From positions 1-64,000 of the forward strand of contig CAKXIK010000009.1 in the NCBI GenBank assembly GCA_934875675.1: DNA of 64,000 bases, read 5' to 3'. How positions within the stretch are numbered: the first letter of the stretch is position 1; every line of letters begins with the position of its first letter. Of this stretch, positions 1 to 7,927 are shown piece by piece. The notes below the pieces were generated by a model, which was not told the origin of the DNA, searched no databases, and saw nothing but the letters and a program-made list of their open reading frames with translations. The translations under genes and the position numbers were made by a program. Origin of the DNA: an uncultured bacterium (lineage in GTDB: Bacteria; Bacillota; Clostridia; Oscillospirales; Acutalibacteraceae).

Positions 1-149
1 ACAATCAGCTGGGGATGATCACATAGAATCAGATCCAGTTTATTTTGCAACCAGCTGCACACAAACTCACCTGGAAAAATTCCGCCGGATTCGCCGGAAA
101 GCTGCAGCGGCTCTCCGCCCACAGCAGCAAGCTTTAAAAAACGTGCCAC
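1..149 (-). CDS. Partial 5' end, possible carbon-nitrogen hydrolase
   Basis: An open frame runs from a GTG at 149 off the left edge, so only the first 49 residues are present. The GTG follows a purine-rich AAGGGGG ribosome-binding site seven bases upstream. The peptide begins VARFLKLAAVGGEPL and reaches DHPQLI at the edge. A short hydrophobic strand near the start and a PQLI segment are compatible with the start of a nitrilase-superfamily enzyme, where such a strand leads to the catalytic glutamate, but that residue lies outside the window. It is the last visible gene of a minus-strand carbohydrate cluster. The family call is a guess from the N-terminus only. Confidence 0.4.
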   Translation of the reverse strand, partial: MARFLKLAAVGGEPLQLSGESGGIFPGEFVCSWLQNKLDLILCDHPQLI

Positions 150-233
150 TGATATTCCCCCTTTTTTCTCTGTACTGAAACTTCGTGTTGGGTTCGACTG
201 ATTAAGTCTAATTTCTATTCAAGAGGCTGTCTT

Positions 234-869
234 TCAAGTTTTATTCTCACACAAGTCAATTCTTCCGAAATACTCCGGCATGTGAAACATGGGAATTGCT
301 GTGCCAATTAAATTCCAGCAGCCGTGATGCGGTGTTGCAGAGCGGTCAGCGCATTTCATGAAATTCCCCTTCCAATGCACGTCCACTTTCTGAAAATATT
401 CCCGCAAAAAAAAGAACGGAATCTGATATTTCACCTGCCAGCAGTCCTGCTCCATGTTTGTTTCTATTTTGAACAGTTCCCGATCGGTGTTGAGATAACG
501 AATATCGTTTCCGCTTGTTCCGAACCCGATGAGCAGGGTTCCCAGCGGATTGATTTCAAAGCTCAGATAATGCAAATCTTCCAGATTTGGTGTAAAAAAG
601 AACTCCACACAGCTATCCCTGCAAACCGGATCATTCGGCTTTGTGTAAGTGGCAACCGGGTTGCGCTCCTTTACATCGAAGCAAACAGAGATTTCGTCCT
701 CACTGTGCAGGAGTCTGACGCTGGTTTCCGGCAAAAGCTCCGCGTTTGTTTGATGCCACGGAAAACAATCAATCCAAAGGTCCTCAATAGCACTCCATCT
801 TTTATCATCAATTGACAAATTACAGTCTGATGCATGTTTTACCTGATAGTATTTCACTCCTATGACCAC
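234..869 (-). CDS. Carbohydrate-binding family 9-like protein
   Basis: A 211-residue protein without signal peptide or membrane segment. It resembles the stand-alone CBM9-like domain proteins: a VCRDSCVEFFF strand near residues 82-92, an FEIN..G strand shortly after, and a WKGNFMKC..R segment near 165-175, all typical positions in that beta-sandwich. CBM9 modules bind reducing ends of sugars; cytoplasmic stand-alone versions are common in Firmicutes sugar clusters but their role is unclear. It lies downstream of an importer operon, separated from it by a strong terminator, and is followed after 84 bases by a further minus-strand gene. Fold assignment is fairly secure, biochemical role is not. 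Confidence 0.7.
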   Translation of the reverse strand: MVIGVKYYQVKHASDCNLSIDDKRWSAIEDLWIDCFPWHQTNAELLPETSVRLLHSEDEISVCFDVKERNPVATYTKPNDPVCRDSCVEFFFTPNLEDLHYLSFEINPLGTLLIGFGTSGNDIRYLNTDRELFKIETNMEQDCWQVKYQIPFFFLREYFQKVDVHWKGNFMKCADRSATPHHGCWNLIGTAIPMFHMPEYFGRIDLCENKT

Positions 870-900
870 TTCTTTCTGCCATGCTAACTACCCTCGCTTA

Positions 901-938
901 AAAAAAGAGTACCCTTCGGCCTTGCCGAGGGGTACTCC
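901..938 (-). terminator. Terminator of the first sugar importer operon
   Basis: A 14-bp stem (908-921 with 925-938, one G-T wobble, 3-base loop) is followed on the minus strand by a run of seven T (901-907). It ends transcription from the solute-binding protein gene before the CBM9-like gene. Confidence 0.85.
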
Positions 939-1043
939 TATGCAGGCAAAACCCTATCAACGATCTGCAAACGAAATCGTCCGGAATGCTTTAGTTTGTC
1001 AAGTGCTATGCCTGCTTCCTGAAATAAACCGTATTATGGTTGC

Positions 1044-2564
1044 TTATTTGGATGCCTGAAAAGCGCTTACCTGCGTCTGAGCTTCCTGAACCAGCGTTTC
1101 CATTCCAGCGGCATTCAACGCGCTGTTGAAATCTTTGATTTTGGCGTCTACGTCATCCACCACACCGACGCTGAGCAACGGCAGGTATTCTTTAATCACA
1201 GCGCTCACTGCAGCATATTCGCCTTCCACCTTGGAGGTATCAAAGCTGAATCCGAGCAGCTGACTGTTGATAGCGGAGTCACTGTATTGCTTATAGACAT
1301 CCCACTTATCCTTGGTTTCGCCGACTGTCGTGTAGGAAATATAGTTATTGCCGCTTGCCCAGTTGCCACAATACCAAGCTTCATCCCAATGCTCATACTT
1401 GGTACGGTCAACCTGACCGTCTACCAAATCATAATGCTTGCCTTCAATGCCGTAGGTAATCATGTTTTTGACAGCCGGGTCTGTATTCCATGCTTCCAGG
1501 AACGCAACGGCTCTGTCAATATTTTTGGATTTTGCGCTCACAGCCCAAACCGAACCAAGGCAGTTGTTGGTGGTGGCATAAACGCCGGAAATCGGCATGT
1601 AGGTTACATCAAAGCCGTTGGAAATTTTGAATGCAGCTTCTGCCTGCGGTGCATAGCCAAGGCTTGTCATTCCGAACTTTGTTGCGTCATTTTCAATGTC
1701 CTTGTAATCTTCTTTTGTCAGAACATCTTTTGCAATCAGGCCTTTGTCATACCAGCTCTTCATAAGCTTGCAGTAATCTGCAAAATTCTGCGTAGTAAAA
1801 TAGTTTTCAACCTTAGCGCCATCGTCTCTGCCGAGAACGATACTGTAGTTTCCGTCAACCACATCATATTCCGGAAGCATTGCCTGGCGATCCAGGGAAG
1901 TGTCGCCATAGGTCACCATGAAGCCGGCATGTCCCTTGGAAACAAGCAGTTCCAACAGCTCAGTTGCATCAGACAGCTTTGTTACCTTGGAGGTATCAAA
2001 ATTATCTTCCTTTGCAAAGTCAGCCGGAACATACAGGCCATAAGATTCGCCGATCTCTTTGTAGGTAGGCACACAGTAAATGCCGCCCTTAACGGTTGCT
2101 GCTTTCCAAAGTGCCTCGGGCAGGGTATCCTTCAGCTTGGTATATTTGGTGTTGAGCAGTTCACTGATATCTGCATAAGCACCGCCGTTTACACGGCTGG
2201 AATAAGCAAGCCAGGCTGCATCAAACAAAATATCAATGTCTTCGCCGGAGGAAAGTGCAAGGGTACTGGCCTGTGCGTAATCATTGCCCTGCGGATTCTT
2301 GGTCATCTTTACCGTAACATTCAGAGCCTTGACCGCATCCAGATTGGAAATGGCTTCCGCAACCACATTGTCGTCGGAGCCTGCGCTGTCGCGCATATAA
2401 ATGTTCAGGGTAACGGGGTCCAAAGTGTCTTCTTTACTTGCCGTACTGTTTGTTGCTTCCGATGAGCCGGAAGCGACCGAAGAGGTTGTGCCGCTGTTGC
2501 ATGCTGCCAACGTTCCGATGGCAATCATACCGGCGATCAGGATGGAGAAAATACGTTTTGTCAT
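1044..2564 (-). CDS. Sugar ABC transporter substrate-binding lipoprotein (DUF3502 type)
   Basis: A 506-residue secreted lipoprotein. The N-terminus has a short basic part, a hydrophobic stretch and the lipobox TLAAC, with Cys22 as the lipid-modified residue, followed by a Ser/Thr-rich linker. The body fits family 1 extracellular sugar-binding proteins. The last 70 residues (LGFSFDTSKVEGEYAAV onward) match the DUF3502 tail seen on LplA/LipO-type binding proteins. It captures an oligosaccharide and delivers it to the two permeases encoded just upstream on the same strand. No ATPase gene is nearby, as is usual for this group, which shares a general MsmX-like ATPase. GGGAGGA ribosome-binding site supports the ATG. 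Confidence 0.9.
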   Translation of the reverse strand: MTKRIFSILIAGMIAIGTLAACNSGTTSSVASGSSEATNSTASKEDTLDPVTLNIYMRDSAGSDDNVVAEAISNLDAVKALNVTVKMTKNPQGNDYAQASTLALSSGEDIDILFDAAWLAYSSRVNGGAYADISELLNTKYTKLKDTLPEALWKAATVKGGIYCVPTYKEIGESYGLYVPADFAKEDNFDTSKVTKLSDATELLELLVSKGHAGFMVTYGDTSLDRQAMLPEYDVVDGNYSIVLGRDDGAKVENYFTTQNFADYCKLMKSWYDKGLIAKDVLTKEDYKDIENDATKFGMTSLGYAPQAEAAFKISNGFDVTYMPISGVYATTNNCLGSVWAVSAKSKNIDRAVAFLEAWNTDPAVKNMITYGIEGKHYDLVDGQVDRTKYEHWDEAWYCGNWASGNNYISYTTVGETKDKWDVYKQYSDSAINSQLLGFSFDTSKVEGEYAAVSAVIKEYLPLLSVGVVDDVDAKIKDFNSALNAAGMETLVQEAQTQVSAFQASK

Positions 2565-2628
2565 TTTTCTTGTCCTCCCACATTTTTTAACTTCTTTCTA
2601 TATTGATCCGAAATTCGGAAAAATATAT

Positions 2629-3522
2629 TCATCCTTTTACCGCGCCCACGGTAATTCCTTTGACAAAATACTTCTGAAAAAACGGATATGCGACAAGAAT
2701 CGGGCCCAGTGTAACAAGAAGAATTGCCATTCTCATCGGTTCTCCGGGTGCTTTTTTCAGCTGCGCCAATTCCTCCGGCGAAAGGTATGCCATTCGCTCT
2801 TTCAGATAGTCCAGGTTTTTTTCAATACGGATGAGCATTAGCTGCAGGGTTGCCTTGGACGAATCCGTAATGTACAGCAGTGCGGTCTGCCACTCGTTCC
2901 AATGCCCGATTGCCGTCATAAAGCCGATTGCCGCCAAAGAGGGAAGCATGATCGGAATCACGATCCGAAAGAACAGGTAGAACTCTCCTGCGCCGTCAAT
3001 TTGAGCAGCTTCAACCAGTGAATCCGGCAGATTGCTCTGAATAAAGGTGCGCATCACAATACAGTTAAACGCGCTTACGGCTCCCGGCAAAATCAAAATA
3101 AGGAGATTATTTTTTAAGTGGTACATCGTTGTGTTGATCATGTAACTTGCCACAATTCCGCCGTTAAAGAGCATGGTAATCAGCAAAAAGATTGATAAGA
3201 ATCCGCGCAGTGCCCATTGCTTTCTGCTGAGTGCATAGGCAAACATGCTGGTGAAAAGCAGGGTGAGAAAAGTACCGGTCAACGTTTCAAATATGGTAAT
3301 CTTGTAAGACTGCAGCACCTGATCGCCAAACTTGAGGACATAACGCCATCCCTCCAACGACCATTCCGCAGGAAAAAAGCTAAATCCCTTGGAACTGATA
3401 CTCGCCTGAGAGCTGAATGACACAACAACAATCAGAATCAGCGGAAGCAGGCAAAGCACGGTTAACAGCGTCAAAACCAAAATCAATACCGGCTGTGCGG
3501 CATGTCTTTTCTTTTCGGTCAT
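2629..3522 (-). CDS. Sugar ABC transporter permease, LplC/YtcP type
   Basis: A 297-residue inner-membrane protein with six predicted helices, the first near residues 14-36. The cytoplasmic EAA loop reads EAAQIDGAGEFYLFFRIVIP, the docking site for the ATPase. It ends with the typical FVKGITVGAVKG tail of this permease family. I start at the second ATG (3522), which is ten bases from AAAGGAG; the ATG at 3531 abuts the ribosome-binding site. The gene lies 27 bases after the partner permease and 64 bases before the binding-protein gene, so all three are one operon. It forms the import channel with the partner permease. Confidence 0.9.
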   Translation of the reverse strand: MTEKKRHAAQPVLILVLTLLTVLCLLPLILIVVVSFSSQASISSKGFSFFPAEWSLEGWRYVLKFGDQVLQSYKITIFETLTGTFLTLLFTSMFAYALSRKQWALRGFLSIFLLITMLFNGGIVASYMINTTMYHLKNNLLILILPGAVSAFNCIVMRTFIQSNLPDSLVEAAQIDGAGEFYLFFRIVIPIMLPSLAAIGFMTAIGHWNEWQTALLYITDSSKATLQLMLIRIEKNLDYLKERMAYLSPEELAQLKKAPGEPMRMAILLVTLGPILVAYPFFQKYFVKGITVGAVKG

Positions 3523-3549
3523 AAACTTCATTCTCCTTTGTTTAGAATG

Positions 3550-4467
3550 TCAGAACAATGCATGTTCCGGAGAAAATTTTCGCACGATTAAGTTAACCGT
3601 GACTACCAGAAAACACCCGACAAAGGATTGAAAAAATGTGACGGCTGTTGTCACGCCAAAAGACGAGGAACCGCTGACCATTGCATTTAACACATAGGCA
3701 TCCAACGTCTGGGTTGTGGGATAAAGCGCTCCGATGTTTCGTGTCACCTGATAAAACAGTCCGGTGTTAGAGGTCATGATGCCACCGAGACTTAACAGGG
3801 TCATGATTGCAACCATTGACGAAAGCATTGGAAGCGTAATATAACGAATCTGCTGCCATTTTGTTGCTCCGTCCAACGTTGCTGCTTCAAACACCTCCTG
3901 ATCCATTCCAGCCAGTGCTGAAAGATACAGGATTGACCCGTATCCGGTGCTTTTCCACAAGTTAACCAAAGTCAGAATTAACGGCCAGTATTTAGGTTCC
4001 GAGTAAAATGAAATTCGTTCGCCGCCAAAGGCAACCATCAAATTGTTAATCAATCCGTTGCCGGAAAGAAGTCCCTTTACAATGAATGTGACGGCGATAA
4101 ACGAAATAAACGTCGGCAGAATCATAATTGTTTGGGAAACACGGGCAAAATACTTTCTTCTGCATTCATTCAGAGCAATCGCCAGTGCTACATTACAAAA
4201 AGTTCCCGCGGCGGTAAAAAGCAGGAAGTAGCCGACGGTGTTTCTCAGCATGCGCCACGTAGTAGAGGACGACATGAACAGAAAGCGAAAGTTGTTCAGC
4301 CCGCACCAGTCACTATCAAAAATTCCCTTTGCGTAGCTGTAGTCTTTAAACGCAAGCGTAAGACCAAACATCGGCATGTAGTTAAACAGGATAATTAAAA
4401 GCAAGCCGGGAAGAACAAACAGTAACAACACCCGATTTTTCCAGATATTTTTTAAAAATGCGCTCAT
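3550..4467 (-). CDS. Sugar ABC transporter permease, LplB type
   Basis: A 305-residue membrane permease, first gene of the importer operon. It has an N-terminal helix near residues 12-31, the family motif YMPMFGLTLAFKDY after the first helix, and the EAA loop EAATLDGATKWQQIRYITLP. The AAAGGAG ribosome-binding site sits six bases before the ATG. With the LplC-like partner it makes the heterodimeric channel of a carbohydrate importer. A good promoter lies directly upstream, and the gene is divergent from the YesN-type regulator, which probably activates it. Confidence 0.9.
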   Translation of the reverse strand: MSAFLKNIWKNRVLLLFVLPGLLLIILFNYMPMFGLTLAFKDYSYAKGIFDSDWCGLNNFRFLFMSSSTTWRMLRNTVGYFLLFTAAGTFCNVALAIALNECRRKYFARVSQTIMILPTFISFIAVTFIVKGLLSGNGLINNLMVAFGGERISFYSEPKYWPLILTLVNLWKSTGYGSILYLSALAGMDQEVFEAATLDGATKWQQIRYITLPMLSSMVAIMTLLSLGGIMTSNTGLFYQVTRNIGALYPTTQTLDAYVLNAMVSGSSSFGVTTAVTFFQSFVGCFLVVTVNLIVRKFSPEHALF

Positions 4468-4508
4468 AAGGGGCTCCTTTCCTGCTGTAGGGTGATTGGA
4501 ATGTCTTT

Positions 4509-4537
4509 ATAATATCGCAGGAAAGAACGGTTCTCAA
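4509..4537 (-). promoter_or_regulatory. Promoter of the first importer operon
   Basis: On the minus strand, -35 TTGAGA (4532-4537) and -10 TATTAT (4509-4514) are 17 bases apart, just upstream of the LplB-type permease gene. Confidence 0.7.
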
Positions 4538-4551
4538 GAAGAAGTTTTCAG

Positions 4552-4693
4552 ACAATTAGCACTTTCTCGTTTTTTTGAATTGATTTTAAATTATTTTTTA
4601 GATACATTGTCATCATTTTTTTACCCGTTTTACCGAAGACGAAAAATATTTTATTTTTTTTAGTATATTTGCACATTTTCGAACAATTAGCAC
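4552..4693. repeat. Two direct repeats ACAATTAGCAC, likely regulator sites
   Basis: The 11-mer ACAATTAGCAC occurs at 4552-4562 and again at 4683-4693 in the 366-bp divergent region. One copy is 15 bases upstream of the importer -35 box and the other lies upstream of the regulator promoter. Direct repeats in such places suit an AraC-type activator, here probably the YesN-like protein encoded at 4834. The rest of the interval is AT-rich without a gene. Confidence 0.5.
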
Positions 4694-4749
4694 AATTCCG
4701 CTTTCTTTTCAATTTTATGTTTTTTTTGCTATAATAAATCAGATACGAA

Positions 4750-4779
4750 TTGATTTTTTATTGCAAACTATGCTATAAC
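4750..4779 (+). promoter_or_regulatory. Promoter of the first two-component system
   Basis: -35 TTGATT (4750-4755), 18-base spacer, -10 TATAAC (4774-4779) with an upstream TG. A second TATAAT at 4730-4735, also with TG before it, could be an alternative start. Confidence 0.55.
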
Positions 4780-4833
4780 TGAATCATGTAAATAAAAGAT
4801 ACCATACAGCGCAAATGGAAAGGAGTTTCGCAT

Positions 4834-5877
4834 ATGCTGCAGATTCTGTTGATTGATGATGACGTACACATGCTGGAGTGTCTAAAAACCATGCTCCCCT
4901 GGACGGAACTCGGATATGAAATTGCCGGAGCAGCCGAAAACGGTTCCGAAGCTCTGCAAATGATTCAAAAACACATGCCGGATATTGTAATCACCGATTT
5001 AAAAATGCCGGTAATGGACGGACTGGAATTTTGCCGCAATCTTCAGTCTCTGCGCGATGATGTCCCCATTATTTTTCTAAGTGCTTATGAAGATTTTGAA
5101 ACCGCACGCCTTGCCATGAAATACAATGTTACAGAATATCTTCTCAAACCCATTAATCCGCAGAAAATACAATTACTGTGCTCTATTCTCACTGAATTAT
5201 CGAGCAGTCGCCAGCAACAGGCTTTTTTTATTGAAATCTGCAATTCTTCAAAACGTCAGGAAACGATTGTGGAACGTCTTCAAGCCAATGACGCGGATTG
5301 GTTCAACAATTTCTTTATTCAGTTTACCGATTGCCTGTCGTGTCGGTTTCAATTAATTAAGGAAGCCTGCCTATGCATGATTCAATTGTTGTACCGCGCC
5401 GACAAAGGAACGCTGAAATCCCAAAAGAGCGCAGATCTGATTGCGCTTTCCACAAAAATGGAAATGGTGTCTTTTGTAGCAGAGTTATACGACAAAGCAG
5501 TCAATGGCTCTGACGCGGGCAAAACAGATTACTATGCCGGTATTTTTCATCAGGTGAAAGCGTTCATTCTGGAAAATTACACTTCCACACAATTTGATTC
5601 TTCGATGATTGTTTCGCGCTTTCATTTTTCATTAGATTATTTAAATCGTATTTTTTCTTCCCACGCGGGAGAAACCTTTAATACCTATATTAGCAGACTG
5701 CGCATGGAGCATGCACTGGAACTTCTTCAAAATCTGGATGTCTCCATCAACAGTGTTGCCGAGCTTTCCGGCTACAGCAACCAGAATTACTTTGCACGCA
5801 TTTTTAAAAAGCAAATGCAGATGACCCCGACCGAATACCGCATGCAGCTTCGGTTAAAACAGGAAGGCAGGCGGTGA
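4834..5877 (+). CDS. Response regulator with AraC-type DNA-binding domain (YesN-like)
   Basis: A 347-residue cytoplasmic regulator. Residues 1-120 are a receiver domain with the acidic pocket DDD at 8-10 and the phospho-acceptor Asp55 in DIVITDLKMP. The middle section is a linker. The last 100 residues form a pair of AraC helix-turn-helix motifs, ending with the signature GYSNQNYFARIFKKQ. It should be phosphorylated by the kinase encoded seven bases downstream and activate the divergent importer operon. The ATG follows AAAGGAG. Length and domain order are standard for the YesN group. Confidence 0.92.
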   Translation: MLQILLIDDDVHMLECLKTMLPWTELGYEIAGAAENGSEALQMIQKHMPDIVITDLKMPVMDGLEFCRNLQSLRDDVPIIFLSAYEDFETARLAMKYNVTEYLLKPINPQKIQLLCSILTELSSSRQQQAFFIEICNSSKRQETIVERLQANDADWFNNFFIQFTDCLSCRFQLIKEACLCMIQLLYRADKGTLKSQKSADLIALSTKMEMVSFVAELYDKAVNGSDAGKTDYYAGIFHQVKAFILENYTSTQFDSSMIVSRFHFSLDYLNRIFSSHAGETFNTYISRLRMEHALELLQNLDVSINSVAELSGYSNQNYFARIFKKQMQMTPTEYRMQLRLKQEGRR

Positions 5878-5883
5878 TCCCTT

Positions 5884-7722
5884 TTGAAAAAAAAAGCGAA
5901 GTCTCACCATACGCGAATGAGTTTGTTTCAGCAAATGTCCCTTGGGTTCATCTCCATTGTGACCGGTCTGATGCTGGTGCTCTCCGCCTGTTTTTACTGG
6001 TACTTTAAAACTCAGGCAGAAAAATCAATTATGACCAGCCTTGAACAGGTTTCAACCAATAATGCTCAGAATGTTTCCAGTATTTTTGATCGGGTGGAGC
6101 TTACCGTGGAAGCCCTTGGAACCGGAAATTCGGGACTGCAGAAGCAACTGATGCTTTACAGCGGCAATCCGGAAAGCTGCATTGCCGCATTCCAGAGTGC
6201 CCGCCAGCTGCTTGGGAATTTTATTGAGGTTGCACTCGAACCGGTAACACCGTATTATCATGTCAGCTTTTTTGTCAGCAGTGAATATCAGATTTCGGAA
6301 CAGCTTTCGCCGCCTCGTCTGGAAAATCAGTCGCTGGACGGAACCACCTGGCTTTATTCCGATCTTGGGCTGCAGGACGAATCCTGGTTTTTGCAGGCAA
6401 AGCAGCAGCCCAATCACAGCAACTGGTTTGTCTCGGGGGATAATCCCGATGTCCTTTACATGGCACGATATCTTGAATATGTAACGGTAAGCGGCGTTCA
6501 GGTAAAAACCGTCACCCTCGGCGTGGTTCTAATTGCATTGGACGTTTCCTGGATTGGAAGCAGTGTGGACTTTTCCTCTTTAACGGATGACGCCCAGTTT
6601 TTGTTGGTGGATGATGCAGGAAATATCCTCTATTCGCAAAACACCGAATGGCAAGGTCAAAAATATGAGACAATTACCGGAATCCGCTGGAACCCTTCTG
6701 ATCCTGAATCGCGCACTCTGTCGGTAGACAATCAGCCGTACGCTGTCAATGCAAAGCATTTTTCCCAGAACATGTCTCTGGTCACGTTGATGCCCTCTGT
6801 CAATCTGACGAAGAGCTCGCTGCAAATCCTGTGGATTTTCGGTATCATTCTGGCTCTTTGCTTATTAATTGGTTGTTTGCTGGTGGTCGCACTTTCGCAC
6901 CAAATTACTGATCCGATTTTTCATCTTGCCAAACATATGCGCCGTAAGATGCTCGTTTCCGCTCAGCTTCCGCCCAAGAAGAAGGTGGATGACGATATTC
7001 TCGTGCTGTATCAGAGTTATAATGATTTGGTGGACCGGGTTCAGCAATCCATTTCTGAAATACAGGAATCCATGCAGCGCGAGAAAATATCCGAATTAAA
7101 CGTACTTCAGGCGCAGATCAACCCGCATTTTCTCTGCAACTCGCTCAATTCGGTCTGTTGCCTTGCGATGATGCACGGAGAAAGCGTGATTGCGACAGCA
7201 GTTTCGGAGCTGACCGCCTTTTTGCGGTACAACATTTCCGCACCCGATATTCCGGTTCCGTTGCAGCGCGAGCTTGAGATGATTAAAAACTACGTTGCAG
7301 TGCAGAACTTTCTGTGTGGCGATAAGGTGTTCATGGATTATGATATCTGCGTCAACACCGAGCAGACGATCGTTCCGAAAATGCTGCTACAGCCCCTTGT
7401 AGAAAACTGCATCAAACACGGCATGAACAACGGCATCGTCGAAATTGTAATTTCCTGCCCCGAGCCGGATGACAATCTCACTATTATCGTAGAAGATAAT
7501 GGCTGCGACAGTGATGTGGAAGCCATGAACCGTTCTCTTGCCGTTGGGGTGGACAGTGACTCCCTGAGTGGACATGGCTATGGCATCCGCAATGTTCACC
7601 AGCGAATACAGATGAAGTACGGCGAGCATTACGGTCTTCATTACGCGCACAGCGAAGAAGGCGGAACCGCCGTTTCGGTTCGTATTCCGTTCCTCGGCGC
7701 GCCTCCTCCGTTTCAGGAATAA
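5884..7722 (+). CDS. Sensor histidine kinase (YesM-like)
   Basis: A 612-residue membrane kinase. A helix near residues 18-40 and a second near 317-342 flank a roughly 270-residue extracellular sensor domain; a HAMP-like linker follows. The phosphorylation site is His415 in INPHFLCNSLN, where most relatives have Tyr or Leu in place of Cys. The ATPase domain shows PLVENCIKHG, VEDNGC and GHGYGIRNV. The start is a TTG preceded by GGCGGTGATC, a very strong Shine-Dalgarno that overlaps the regulator stop codon, so the two genes are translationally linked. It probably senses an extracellular sugar or the loaded binding protein. Confidence 0.9.
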   Translation: MKKKAKSHHTRMSLFQQMSLGFISIVTGLMLVLSACFYWYFKTQAEKSIMTSLEQVSTNNAQNVSSIFDRVELTVEALGTGNSGLQKQLMLYSGNPESCIAAFQSARQLLGNFIEVALEPVTPYYHVSFFVSSEYQISEQLSPPRLENQSLDGTTWLYSDLGLQDESWFLQAKQQPNHSNWFVSGDNPDVLYMARYLEYVTVSGVQVKTVTLGVVLIALDVSWIGSSVDFSSLTDDAQFLLVDDAGNILYSQNTEWQGQKYETITGIRWNPSDPESRTLSVDNQPYAVNAKHFSQNMSLVTLMPSVNLTKSSLQILWIFGIILALCLLIGCLLVVALSHQITDPIFHLAKHMRRKMLVSAQLPPKKKVDDDILVLYQSYNDLVDRVQQSISEIQESMQREKISELNVLQAQINPHFLCNSLNSVCCLAMMHGESVIATAVSELTAFLRYNISAPDIPVPLQRELEMIKNYVAVQNFLCGDKVFMDYDICVNTEQTIVPKMLLQPLVENCIKHGMNNGIVEIVISCPEPDDNLTIIVEDNGCDSDVEAMNRSLAVGVDSDSLSGHGYGIRNVHQRIQMKYGEHYGLHYAHSEEGGTAVSVRIPFLGAPPPFQE

Positions 7723-7750
7723 TCACGTTTTTCCTTTACAAAATAGAACC

Positions 7751-7791
7751 GAACGCCTGTCCGCCATTTCTTGCTTTGGCGACCGGCGTTC
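7751..7791 (+). terminator. Hairpin after the two-component operon
   Basis: GAACGCC (7751-7757) pairs with GGCGTTC (7785-7791), with an inner CGCCA/TGGCG stem. The T-tract after it is short and interrupted, so termination may be partial. Confidence 0.5.
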
Positions 7792-7836
7792 ATTGTTTAT
7801 CTCAAAGATTTGATATTATCCCCCTAATTTGTTGCA

Positions 7837-7865
7837 TTGCTTTTGCGGCAGCTCTGTGCGATACT
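7837..7865 (+). promoter_or_regulatory. Possible promoter of the mannosidase operon
   Basis: TTGCTT (7837-7842), 17-base spacer, GATACT (7860-7865). An AATTAGCA shortly downstream resembles part of the repeat in the divergent region at 4552. Confidence 0.4.
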
Positions 7866-7927
7866 GAAATTAAGAATTAGCATATGAATTGCTGATTACA
7901 AATTCACTCAACGGCAGGAGGATATTT

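Noticed and set aside
1287..2465. A 392-codon plus-strand frame across the first binding-protein gene
   Set aside because: Antisense to a clear lipoprotein gene; composition is unlike a real protein and no start signal is present.
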